The translations under genes and the position numbers were made by a program. Of a stretch of 54,811 nucleotides of DNA, positions 25,700-33,855 are shown one piece after another. The stretch lies in contig JAFDGA010000014.1 of the NCBI GenBank assembly GCA_019309545.1, positions 1 through 54,811 of the forward strand, written 5' to 3'. Numbering within the stretch: position 1 is the stretch's first letter; every line of letters starts with the position of its first letter. A model generated the notes under the pieces. The model saw only the letters and a list, made by a program, of their open reading frames with translations. It did no database searches and was not told the DNA's origin. Origin of the DNA: Deltaproteobacteria bacterium. GTDB lineage: Bacteria; Desulfobacterota; Desulfobaccia; Desulfobaccales; Desulfobaccaceae.

Positions 25700-28546
25700 A
25701 TGGCGGAGCGAGGTATAGAAAAAGGTGGGTCGAATCCAGGCCAAACCGGCGGTCCCATTGGCGCTGTCCTGGTAGTCGGAGCCGGAGTAACAGGCGTCCA
25801 GGCCGCCGAAGATTTGGCTAATTCGGGTTATTATGTTTATCTATTGGAAAAAACTGATAAAGTTGGCGGGGTTACGGCAGAACTTGATAAGATGTTTCCT
25901 ACCCATGACTGCTTTCTCTGCATGGTCTGTCCCAAGCAGGACACACACGGTTTTGTGGAAGTAACCCGCCATCCCTTTATTGAATTTTTGCCCCAGGCCG
26001 ACCTCCAGACATTGGAGGGGGAGCCGGGAAACTTTAAGGCCCAAGTCAAAGTGGGCCTCCAGTCCGAGGCCCGCACCCTGGAGGTGGGCGCAGTTATTCT
26101 GGCCCCAGGTTTTGAAGTCTTTGATCCTACCATAAACGATGTTTATCATTACGCTGATCATCCTAACGTTATTAATAGCTTGGAGTTCGAACGGTTGTTG
26201 TCCGGCACCGGTCCGACCGGGGGACGGCTGCTGCGCCCTTCTGATGGTCAAGAGGCCAAAAAGATTGCCTGGTTCCAGTGTGTCGGCTCCCGGGATATCC
26301 ACCATGGCGACAATGCTTATTGTTCCTCGATCTGTTGTATGTACGCCTTGAAAGAGGCCATGATGGCCAAGGAGCTCTGTCCAGAGCCTCCCGAGACCAG
26401 CATCTTTTTTATGGATATCCGCACCTTTGGCAAGGATTTTGAGCTGTATCTCAACCGGGCTCAAAATCTGGGGGTGCGTTTGATACGATCCCGCATCCAT
26501 TCCATCGATCCGATTGCTAATAATAACATAAGCCTGAAGTACATTGATGAAACCGGCGAATCCCAGGTCGAAGACTACGACCTAGTGGTGCTTTCCGTGG
26601 GCATGCAAATAACTAAGGAAACCCAGGACTTGGCCAAGAAATTAGGGATTGAACTCAATGAACATAACTTCGCCAAGACCACCACCTTCCAGCCGGTTAA
26701 GACCAACCGGCCCGGCATCTATGTCTGCGGGGCTTTCCAGAATCCATTAAATATTCCTGAATCCGTCACCCAAGCCGCGGCCGCGGTGGCCGCGGTGTCG
26801 GCTGATCTGAACACCGCCCGGAACACAGTCGCCAAACCCAAAACCTATCCTCCGGAACGGGAGGTCAGCGGCGAAGCTCCGCGCGTCGGGGTGTTTATTG
26901 ACAGTTGCGGCATTGAATCAGGCAGCCTGGATCTTCCTGCCTTGGTCTCTTATGCCAAGACCCTGCCCAACGTAGCTCTGGCCGAAATGGGAGAGTTCTT
27001 GTGCGCCCCGGCCGGCCCGGAAAAGATGAAGGATATCATTCAAAAGAACAATCTCAACCGGGTGGTGGTGGCCGCTGGTTCGGTCCGCAATTATCGCGAA
27101 CAATATCAGGACATTGTCCAAAGCGCCGGTCTCAACAAGTATCTGCTGGAGATGGCCAACATCCGGGAGCAAGTCGCTTGGGTGCATAAAGATGAACCGG
27201 CCAAAGCTACCCAGAAGGCCAAAGGCCTGATCCGCATGGCGGTAGCCGATGCCAATCTGCGGCAAGCCATTAGCGAATCGGAAATCCCGGTCACCAGAAG
27301 CGGGCTGGTCATCGGCGGCGGCATCGGCGGCATGAATGCTGCATTGAGTCTGGCCCAACAGGGTTTTCCGGTTACTCTGATCGAAAAGAACGGGGAGCTG
27401 GGCGGGGTGGCCCGCCACCTCTACACTACCATTGAGGGCGATGATGTGCAGGCCTACCTGAAAGACCTTATTGCCGAAGTCAAGGCCCATCCCCAAATCG
27501 AGGTGCTGACCAATAGCGAAATCGTTGATTTCAAGGGGGTAAAAGGTGACTTTACCTCCAAAGTTAAGATAGGGTCGGAAACCCGGGAAATTCGCCATGG
27601 GGTGGCCATTGTCGCCAGCGGCGCCCAGCCTTATAAACCTAAGGAATATCTCTACGGCCAGCATCCCGGCGTCCTTACCCAACTGGAACTGGGGGAACGG
27701 TTGGCCACTAAACCGGAGGAGGCCAAGGGCTGGAAAAATATTGCCATGATCCAGTGCGTCGGCTCCCGGAACGAGGAAAATCCCAACTGTAGCCGCATCT
27801 GTTGCCAGGCGGCAATCAAAAACGCTCTACATATAAAAAAGCTAAATCCCGAGGCCAATGTCTTTGTGCTGTATCGGGATATGCGCACTTACGGCCTTAT
27901 GGAAGATTTTTATCAGGAGGCCCGCAAACAAGGGGTACTGTTATTCCGCTACCGGCGGCAAGAACCCCCAGTAGTCGAGGATAAGGGCGGCCGGCTGAAC
28001 ATCCGCTTTAAGGATCTGATCCTGGGCCGGGAGCTTACCCTAAGTCCTGATATTTTAGGCCTGAGCACCGGGGCAGTGCCCGGCGACAACGACACCCTGG
28101 CCAAGACCATGAAGCTGGAGCGGGATAGCCTAGGCTGGTTTCAGGAAGTTCATTTAAAACAACGGCCGATAGATTTCTTCACTGAAGGCGTCTATATGTG
28201 CGGCTTGGCCCATGCTCCCAAACTGATCACCGAGACCATCGCCCAGGCCCAGGCCGCGGCGGGTCGGGCTTTAACGGTGCTGTCAGCGGAGCGTCAGCGC
28301 ATCGGCGGCGTAGTGGCAGTGGTGGACAAGGACATCTGCGCGGCCTGCCTGATCTGTGTGCGGGCCTGTCCTTATGATGTCCCTTATATCTGTGAAGACG
28401 GCTACTCGGTAATCGATCCGGCCCGTTGCCAGGGTTGTGGCATCTGTCCGGCGGAATGTCCGGCCAAGGCGATTACCTTGCAGAGTTACACCGATGCCCA
28501 GCTTCTGGCTAAATGTGATGCCCTGTTAGCGGAAGCCGCAGGTTAA
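25700..28546 (+). CDS. Tandem HdrA-like flavoprotein with C-terminal ferredoxin
   Basis: 948 residues, two HdrA-type flavin modules in one chain. Module 1 (~20-385) has a GAGVTGVQAAEDLA FAD-binding motif and DCFLCMVC cysteines. Residues ~395-515 are an HdrA N-terminal-type domain. Module 2 (~535-870) has GGGIGGMNAALS. At ~880-940 lie two [4Fe-4S] motifs (CAACLICVRACP and CQGCGICPAECP). HdrA proteins hold FAD, the usual site of electron bifurcation. In the inserted N-domain only two of the four expected cluster cysteines remain (Cys403, Cys435); the others are Asp401 and Gly460. ATG 25700 has GAGGAAGGA upstream. The downstream genes (two MvhD-like, MetV, MetF) suggest a soluble complex. Confidence 0.88.
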   Translation: MAERGIEKGGSNPGQTGGPIGAVLVVGAGVTGVQAAEDLANSGYYVYLLEKTDKVGGVTAELDKMFPTHDCFLCMVCPKQDTHGFVEVTRHPFIEFLPQADLQTLEGEPGNFKAQVKVGLQSEARTLEVGAVILAPGFEVFDPTINDVYHYADHPNVINSLEFERLLSGTGPTGGRLLRPSDGQEAKKIAWFQCVGSRDIHHGDNAYCSSICCMYALKEAMMAKELCPEPPETSIFFMDIRTFGKDFELYLNRAQNLGVRLIRSRIHSIDPIANNNISLKYIDETGESQVEDYDLVVLSVGMQITKETQDLAKKLGIELNEHNFAKTTTFQPVKTNRPGIYVCGAFQNPLNIPESVTQAAAAVAAVSADLNTARNTVAKPKTYPPEREVSGEAPRVGVFIDSCGIESGSLDLPALVSYAKTLPNVALAEMGEFLCAPAGPEKMKDIIQKNNLNRVVVAAGSVRNYREQYQDIVQSAGLNKYLLEMANIREQVAWVHKDEPAKATQKAKGLIRMAVADANLRQAISESEIPVTRSGLVIGGGIGGMNAALSLAQQGFPVTLIEKNGELGGVARHLYTTIEGDDVQAYLKDLIAEVKAHPQIEVLTNSEIVDFKGVKGDFTSKVKIGSETREIRHGVAIVASGAQPYKPKEYLYGQHPGVLTQLELGERLATKPEEAKGWKNIAMIQCVGSRNEENPNCSRICCQAAIKNALHIKKLNPEANVFVLYRDMRTYGLMEDFYQEARKQGVLLFRYRRQEPPVVEDKGGRLNIRFKDLILGRELTLSPDILGLSTGAVPGDNDTLAKTMKLERDSLGWFQEVHLKQRPIDFFTEGVYMCGLAHAPKLITETIAQAQAAAGRALTVLSAERQRIGGVVAVVDKDICAACLICVRACPYDVPYICEDGYSVIDPARCQGCGICPAECPAKAITLQSYTDAQLLAKCDALLAEAAG

Positions 28547-28552
28547 CAACCT

Positions 28553-29092
28553 TTGAGAGGTGACAGCCACCCTCTGACCGAAATCGAGCAACCCGGGCCG
28601 GTTAGCTGGGGAAAGTTGCAAGACAAAAATTTCGAACCAATAATCCTGGCCTTCTGTTGCTATTATTGTGCCTATGCGGCGGCCGATCTGGCCGGATCGA
28701 TGCGGTTGCATTATCCGGCTAACGTCTTGATCATCCTGGTGCCCTGCTCGGGACGGATCAAGACCATCCACCTGTTACGGGCTTTTCAGCACGGCGCCGA
28801 TGGCGTCTTGGTAGCTGGCTGTCAGGAGGGAGAGTGCCATTTTTTGACCGGCAATCTCCGGGCCCGCCGCAAGGTGGAGCAGGTGAAAAAGATTCTGGAC
28901 GACCTGAAACTTGGGAGCGATCGGGTGGAAATGTATAATCTATCTGCCAGTATGGGACCAAGATTTGCTGAAATCGCCCAGGAAATGACGGCGAAAATTA
29001 AAAAATTGGGACCCAGCCCGATAAGGCGGCAGCTGGCCCGAAGCCATGTTGCGAAGTCTTTCCGGCCGGTATGTGAATCAGACCTAAGTTAG
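28553..29092 (+). CDS. MvhD-like [2Fe-2S] electron-transfer protein (first copy)
   Basis: 179 residues. The MvhD/FlpD domain starts at ~27 (FEPIILAF). Cysteines lie in CCYYC near 35-39, in CSGR, and in CQEGEC, the set that binds a [2Fe-2S] cluster. MvhD links hydrogenase or formate dehydrogenase to HdrA in methanogens, and here it probably carries electrons to or from the HdrA-like chain. The start is uncertain: TTG 28553, 6 bases after the HdrA stop, gives an N-terminal extension of 26 residues. It is followed at once by a paralogue with which it shares the GRI-IHLLRAF-GADGV core. Confidence 0.85.
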   Translation: MRGDSHPLTEIEQPGPVSWGKLQDKNFEPIILAFCCYYCAYAAADLAGSMRLHYPANVLIILVPCSGRIKTIHLLRAFQHGADGVLVAGCQEGECHFLTGNLRARRKVEQVKKILDDLKLGSDRVEMYNLSASMGPRFAEIAQEMTAKIKKLGPSPIRRQLARSHVAKSFRPVCESDLS

Positions 29093-29132
29093 CCAGATAA
29101 AAGCGGGTGACTTTTCCAGAAGGAGTATGGGG

Positions 29133-29567
29133 ATGAGTGAAACTTTTGAGCCAACCATTATTGCTTATACCTGTCATTTCTGCCCTTATGAGATGGCCGA
29201 CAAGGCAGGTGAGCAACATTTAAGTTATCCAACCAATGTGTCCATCATTGAAGTGCCCTGCACCGGACGGATCGATGTCATCCATCTGCTGCGGGCTTTT
29301 CAAGACGGGGCCGACGGCGTGTATGTGGTGGCTTGTAAGGAAGGCGAGTGTCATCACAAAACCGGTAATCTTGTGGCCAAAAAAAGGCTGCAATATGTCA
29401 AAAAGATGCTGGACGACTTGGAAATCGGCAGCGACCGGCTTGAGATGCGTTACATCATGACCGGAGAAGTGCCACATTTTGCCCGGATCGCACAAGAGAT
29501 GACCGAAAAAATCCGAGCCTTGGGGCCCAATCCGGTCAAAAACGGGGGTGCCGCCAAGACGGCCTGA
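29133..29567 (+). CDS. MvhD-like [2Fe-2S] electron-transfer protein (second copy)
   Basis: 144 residues, one MvhD/FlpD domain filling the protein. Cysteines lie in CHFC near the N-terminus, in CTGR, and in CKEGEC. The first cysteine motif is CHFCPYEMAD, against CCYYCAYAAAD in the first copy, so the pair has diverged. ATG 29133 is chosen over ATG 29127 because AGGAG at 29121-29125 is 7 bases from the former and 1 base from the latter. The order HdrA-MvhD-MvhD-MetV-MetF implies one complex or one operon-wide function. Confidence 0.88.
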   Translation: MSETFEPTIIAYTCHFCPYEMADKAGEQHLSYPTNVSIIEVPCTGRIDVIHLLRAFQDGADGVYVVACKEGECHHKTGNLVAKKRLQYVKKMLDDLEIGSDRLEMRYIMTGEVPHFARIAQEMTEKIRALGPNPVKNGGAAKTA

Positions 29568-29609
29568 GTCTGTCTTGTTAAAAGTTAACCATCTGGAAAG
29601 GGTGAAAAA

Positions 29610-30278
29610 ATGATTGTTGCCGAGCAAAAACCCCTCAAAGAGATCATCAATATGGTCTCTCCCTTTAAAAAATTGTTGATCGTCGGCTGCAATGAGTGTG
29701 TCACCGTATGCCACGCCGGCGGTCGGAAAGAGGTCGAACAACTGGCCGCGGCTCTGTCGATGGCGGCTCAGAAAGATGGCCGGCCTTTAGAGATCAAAGA
29801 GGTTACCCTGGAACGGTGCTGTGACCCAGAATACATCGAACAGGTGCGGCCCTTTATCGATCAATACGAGGCGGTCCTGTCTTGTGCCTGCAGCGTCGGG
29901 ACCCAATATTTTGCCGACACCTATCCCACCAAGTGGGCCTTGCCGGCCTTAAATACTTCCTTTATGGGCGGTTCTTTGGCCCAAGGCATCTGGGCCGAAC
30001 GTTGCGCCGGCTGTGGCAACTGCATTCTCCACGAGACCGGCGGCATCTGCCCTATTGCCCGCTGCTCCAAACGGATGCTCAATGGCCCATGTGGGGGCTC
30101 CACCGGCGGCCATTGTGAAGTAAATCCTGATATCCCCTGTGGCTGGCAACTCATCTGGGACCGTTTGGTGGCCTTGGGTCGGATCCCGGACTATGCCAAG
30201 ATAATGGCCGCTAAAGATTGGAACACTAGCCGGGACGGTGGGCCACGGAAAATTGTCAGAGAGGATTTGACCATATGA
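29610..30278 (+). CDS. metV: MetV-like zinc-finger subunit of methylenetetrahydrofolate reductase
   Basis: 222 residues, cysteine-rich. CNECVTVCHAGG lies near 29-40, CCDPEY near 72, and CSCACSVG-like cysteines near 95. The C-terminal part has CAGCGNCI, CPIARCSK, GPCGG and CEVNPDIPCGW, the signature of the MetF C-terminal domain that occurs free as MetV. In acetogens MetV is the iron-sulfur and zinc subunit that joins MetF, often beside Hdr and MvhD genes. ATG 29610 is preceded by AAAGGGTG. Its TGA overlaps the metF ATG (ATGA). Confidence 0.9.
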   Translation: MIVAEQKPLKEIINMVSPFKKLLIVGCNECVTVCHAGGRKEVEQLAAALSMAAQKDGRPLEIKEVTLERCCDPEYIEQVRPFIDQYEAVLSCACSVGTQYFADTYPTKWALPALNTSFMGGSLAQGIWAERCAGCGNCILHETGGICPIARCSKRMLNGPCGGSTGGHCEVNPDIPCGWQLIWDRLVALGRIPDYAKIMAAKDWNTSRDGGPRKIVREDLTI

Positions 30279-31201
30279 AAACCGAAAGTAAATTAGAAAA
30301 GATTCTGGAGTCGGGGCAGCTGGCCGTAACTTCGGAAGCGGGGCCGCCTCGGGGAGCGGAGCCTGAGGTCATCAGGAAAAAGGGGGAAATGTTAAAAAAA
30401 TTTGTAGACTGCTGCAATGTTACCGACAACCAAACCGCCATGGTGCGGGTCTGCAGTCTGGCTTCCTGTATCATTTTGAAAGAATTGGGGATCAGCCCGA
30501 TCTTACAAATGACCGCCCGGGACCGCAACCGGCTGGCCATCCAGGCCGACATCCTGGGAGCCTATGCCTTTGGCATCAATACCATGCTGTGTCTGACCGG
30601 CGACCACCAGAGTTTCGGCGACCATCCCACCGCGGCCAATGTCTTTGACCTCGATTCCATCCAGATGATCCAGGGGGTCCACAAGATCCGTGAAGAAGGT
30701 ACTTTCATGGGCGGGGCCAAAATGACCGTAGCCCCCAAAATGTATATTGGCGCCGCAGCCAACCCCTTTGCCGACCCCTTTGAACTGCGGGTGATGCGGC
30801 TGGCCAAAAAAGTCGCCGCGGGAGTCGATTTCATCCAGACCCAGTGCATCTTTAATCTAGATAAATTCGCCAAGTGGATGCAAATGGTTTGCGATGAGGG
30901 GCTGGATCAAAAGGTCCACATCCTGGCCGGGATCACCCCCATGAAGGGCTTGGGTATGGCCCGCTACATGAAAAACAAAGTCCCCGGTATGGATGTGCCG
31001 GATGAAGTAATCAATCGCTTAAAAGGCGTTCCCAAAGAGAAACAGGCCGATGAAGGCATTACCATGGCCGTGGAACAGATACAGCAGCTGAAAGAAATGA
31101 AGGGCGTCCATGGCTTCCACATCATGGCCATTGAGTGGGAGGAAAAAGTCCCTGAAATCGTCGAACGGGCCGGCCTCCTGCCCCGACCCCAGGTAGATTA
31201 A
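30275..31201 (+). CDS. metF: 5,10-Methylenetetrahydrofolate reductase MetF
   Basis: 308 residues, TIM-barrel FAD enzyme interconverting methylene-THF and methyl-THF. Family features: SEAGPPRG at the N-terminus, MTARDRNR, NTMLCLTGDH (substrate and flavin contacts), FIQTQCIFN, LAGITPMKG and a C-terminal MAVEQIQQL helix. It is translationally coupled to metV. No Hmd or NADH-specific feature is evident. With metV and an HdrA/MvhD set it matches the MetFV-Hdr-MvhD arrangement of acetogens. Here it would run in the Wood-Ljungdahl methyl branch, in either direction. Confidence 0.94.
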   Translation: MKTESKLEKILESGQLAVTSEAGPPRGAEPEVIRKKGEMLKKFVDCCNVTDNQTAMVRVCSLASCIILKELGISPILQMTARDRNRLAIQADILGAYAFGINTMLCLTGDHQSFGDHPTAANVFDLDSIQMIQGVHKIREEGTFMGGAKMTVAPKMYIGAAANPFADPFELRVMRLAKKVAAGVDFIQTQCIFNLDKFAKWMQMVCDEGLDQKVHILAGITPMKGLGMARYMKNKVPGMDVPDEVINRLKGVPKEKQADEGITMAVEQIQQLKEMKGVHGFHIMAIEWEEKVPEIVERAGLLPRPQVD

Positions 31202-31325
31202 TCCGCTATGTGGCGGGAGGTTATTAAGATTACCAGCAAATTGATCTGACCGGGAAGGCAACTGGCAGTCGCCTTCCCATCTAACGCATCGAAAGTTGCC
31301 TTCAAAAAACTATCTTCCCTTAACC

Positions 31326-31434
31326 GTAGGGGCGCAATCCATTGCGCCCTAAAGGGCTCGATAAATCAAGCCCCTGCAAAAAAATCCATACTTGATTAGC
31401 ATAAGAAGAAGGGGGCAATAAATTGCGCCCTTAC
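31326..31434. repeat. MITE-like nested palindromic element
   Basis: About 109 bases bounded by 13-base inverted ends: GTAGGGGCGCAAT (31326-31338) and ATTGCGCCCTTAC (31422-31434), with one mismatch. Inside are a hairpin GGGCGCAAT-CC-ATTGCGCCC (31330-31349) and an imperfect palindrome GGGCTCGAT-AA-ATCAAGCCC. It encodes no protein. Its right end supplies the TAA stop codon of the transporter gene on the minus strand. The same hairpin core occurs at 6997-7019. Confidence 0.75.
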
Positions 31435-32174
31435 CAGAACATGCGTGCAGCCAGGACGACCAGGAGGACAGCAAAAATTTTTTTAAAGGTGGGGCCAGAA
31501 ACATAGGTTAATAACCGGGCTCCAATCTGCGCCCCCAGGATGCCCCCTACCCCCCAGGCCAGGCCGACCGAATAATTGACATGGGCCAGTTTGCTGTGGG
31601 CAACCAGGGCTGAGAGGGAAATGATCAGGATAGCCAGAAAAGAAGTCCCCACCGCCTCCTGGACCGACAGGCCCAGGAAAATGGCCAGCGGCACCATCAG
31701 AAAACCACCGCCTAGGCCGGTGAAACTGGCGGCCACCCCGACTCCCACCCCCAACATTAACATGGCCAGGGCTTGCCCATAGCCGCGGCCCGGGGATCTC
31801 GCAGGCTGGGCTGGTGCCTCGGCCGTATTGGTTTTTTCTTTAGCCAGCGCCATCCGCAGCGCCAACAGCACCAGGATCAGAGCAAACAGCTTTTTAAAGG
31901 TCGCCGCGGCCACATAGGGCAGCAGACGGGCCCCAATCTGGGCCCCCAGCAACCCCCCGGAGCCTAACAGCAGGCCCATCCGGCGGTTGACATGCTGCAG
32001 GCGGCGGTGGGCGATGACCGCCGAGAGGGAAATGACCACAATGGCCATAAACGAAGTGCCCACCGCCTCGGGGACCGATAGACCCAGGAAAATGCCCAGC
32101 GGCACCATCAAAAAACCGCCGCCTAAGCCAGTGAAGCTGGCCCCCAGGCCAACGGCCACGCCAACCAGGATCAT
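31431..32174 (-). CDS. TauE/SafE-family anion permease
   Basis: About 247 residues and roughly eight membrane segments, in two closely similar halves. Each half has ASFTGLGGGFLMVPL, GLSV-EAVGTSF and GGxLGAQIGARLL, with a connecting soluble stretch of Lys/Ala/Pro near the middle. Family members export sulfite, sulfoacetate or related sulfur anions, which suits a sulfur-metabolising organism; the substrate is not determined by sequence. The start is taken at ATG 32174, 15 bases beyond the stop of the HdrA gene; a TTG at 32177 is possible. The reading frame extends upstream to 32369 but there lies inside the HdrA gene. Confidence 0.85.
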   Translation of the reverse strand: MILVGVAVGLGASFTGLGGGFLMVPLGIFLGLSVPEAVGTSFMAIVVISLSAVIAHRRLQHVNRRMGLLLGSGGLLGAQIGARLLPYVAAATFKKLFALILVLLALRMALAKEKTNTAEAPAQPARSPGRGYGQALAMLMLGVGVGVAASFTGLGGGFLMVPLAIFLGLSVQEAVGTSFLAILIISLSALVAHSKLAHVNYSVGLAWGVGGILGAQIGARLLTYVSGPTFKKIFAVLLVVLAARMFW

Positions 32175-32188
32175 CAATAAAAGATAAA

Positions 32189-33832
32189 TTATGCCCCTCC
32201 GGACCGGCTGGCTTTTTTTGCCAGAGAGCCAAACATATTGAGGACCCGGGCGGCAACGGCGCTGCCCTGGCAGACCGTGGTGGTAATATCTTGCGGCCCC
32301 TGACAGGTGCCGGCCAGGAAAACGCCGGGCCGGGTGGATTCCAAGGGGTGCAACACCGGCTGGCGACACTGGTAAAAGCCCAGCTCATCCCGGTCCGGAG
32401 CCGGGCCGACAAAGGGTAAATCTTTCTTGGGGGCTTCCAGTCCGACCGCCAAAACCACCAGATCCGCGGTAAGTTGGGCACGGACGCCGGTAAGCTGGTT
32501 TTCGTAGGAAATTACCGGCCGGCCATGATCATCTTCCTGGATGCGCCCCGGCAAACCCTTGATAAAATTAACCCCCGCCTGCCGGGCCCGTTGGTAGAGT
32601 TCTTCAAAGCCTTTGCCCGAGGTGCGAATATCATTATAAAAAATGGTCACCTCGGCCTCGGGCTGGTGTTCCAGGGCCAGCATCGCCTCTTTTATCGAGG
32701 CCGTACAGCAATAGCCCGAGCAGTAGGGTAAGAAGCGGCGGTCCCGGGAACCGACACATTGGATAAAGGCAATACGCTGCACCGCTCGTCCCTCAGGAGT
32801 AATCAACAACCCCTGGGTAGGTCCGGAGGCGCAGACGATGCGCTCGTATTCCAGGTTGGTGATCACCGTCGGGATACGGCCATAACCATATTCGCTTTTG
32901 ATAGTGGGGTCAAAGGGACGGGCCCCGGTGGCCAGGATAATGGCTCCGACGGTGAGATGTCGGGGTTGGGGCTCGTCTTCCAGATTAATGGCCTGACGCT
33001 CGCAGGCCTTGACGCACAACTGGCAGTCAATGCAGTATTCCTTGTCAATGGCGGCCCTGAGCGGCACGGCCTGAGCAAAACTGATCCGTATACATTTGCT
33101 CGGCTTCAGATCCAGATCCCAGCGGCCGGGAACGATTATCGGACAGACCTCGGTACAGGTCCCGCAGCCCACACATTTGGTCATATCCACATAACGAGGT
33201 TTCAGAGTCAGATCTACCTCAAAGGCCCCTGCCGCGCCGGTTATCCGTTCAATATTGACGTAGGTCAGCAATTCAATCTGGGGGTGGGCGGCTACTTCCA
33301 CCAGTTTCGGCCCTAAGATGCAGATTGAGCAGTCAAGGGTAGGAAAAGTCTTGTCTAACTGAGCCATGATGCCGCCGATGCTCAGCGCCGCATCGACCAG
33401 ATAGACCTTGATGCCTGCCTTGGCCAGATCCAAGGCCGCCTGGCACCCCCCTATCCCGCCCCCGACGATCAGCACCTCCCGAGACAAAGGGGGGGCGGTT
33501 GGTTCAAGTGAGTGAGGCGCCGCCTGGGCCAGGGTCAGGGCCCCTACTGCAGTCTCTAGATCATTACAGGCCAACAGATCGACAACGGCTAGCTCAGCTT
33601 TGCTGACCAGGAGTCGAAACAGTCCGGCGTATCTTTCGGGGCCACAGGCACCAATAAGCAACTTACCAACCGCGGTAGAGAGATGGTGGTGCAACTGCGC
33701 CAGGCCCTCGGGGGTGCATAGGGGCGGGAGCAGTTGCACATCCTGGCCGGACCGCTCCAGCCACTCAATCAGGGCCTGAACATCTATGGTTAAGTCAGGG
33801 CAATGGCAGATTAGAAGCTTGTCTTTCGCCAT
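32189..33832 (-). CDS. HdrA-like iron-sulfur flavoprotein
   Basis: 547 residues. N-terminal HdrA-type domain (1-115) with cysteines in ICHC (9, 11), PLCTPEG and IGACGPE. FAD-binding motif GGGIGGCQAALDLA near 124, then DCSICILGPK. Two [4Fe-4S] motifs follow near 220-295 (CVGCGTCTEVCP and CIDCQLCVKACE), then the HdrA C-terminal fold (FIQCVGSRD, PYCSGYCC). It lacks a C-terminal ferredoxin or MvhD domain. It starts 23 bases after the stop of the HdrA-MvhD gene, with AAAGGA before its ATG, so the two should be coexpressed. No HdrB or HdrC lies nearby. Confidence 0.88.
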   Translation of the reverse strand: MAKDKLLICHCPDLTIDVQALIEWLERSGQDVQLLPPLCTPEGLAQLHHHLSTAVGKLLIGACGPERYAGLFRLLVSKAELAVVDLLACNDLETAVGALTLAQAAPHSLEPTAPPLSREVLIVGGGIGGCQAALDLAKAGIKVYLVDAALSIGGIMAQLDKTFPTLDCSICILGPKLVEVAAHPQIELLTYVNIERITGAAGAFEVDLTLKPRYVDMTKCVGCGTCTEVCPIIVPGRWDLDLKPSKCIRISFAQAVPLRAAIDKEYCIDCQLCVKACERQAINLEDEPQPRHLTVGAIILATGARPFDPTIKSEYGYGRIPTVITNLEYERIVCASGPTQGLLITPEGRAVQRIAFIQCVGSRDRRFLPYCSGYCCTASIKEAMLALEHQPEAEVTIFYNDIRTSGKGFEELYQRARQAGVNFIKGLPGRIQEDDHGRPVISYENQLTGVRAQLTADLVVLAVGLEAPKKDLPFVGPAPDRDELGFYQCRQPVLHPLESTRPGVFLAGTCQGPQDITTTVCQGSAVAARVLNMFGSLAKKASRSGGA

Positions 33833-33855
33833 CGGTTCCTTTGGCTTCGGTCTGC

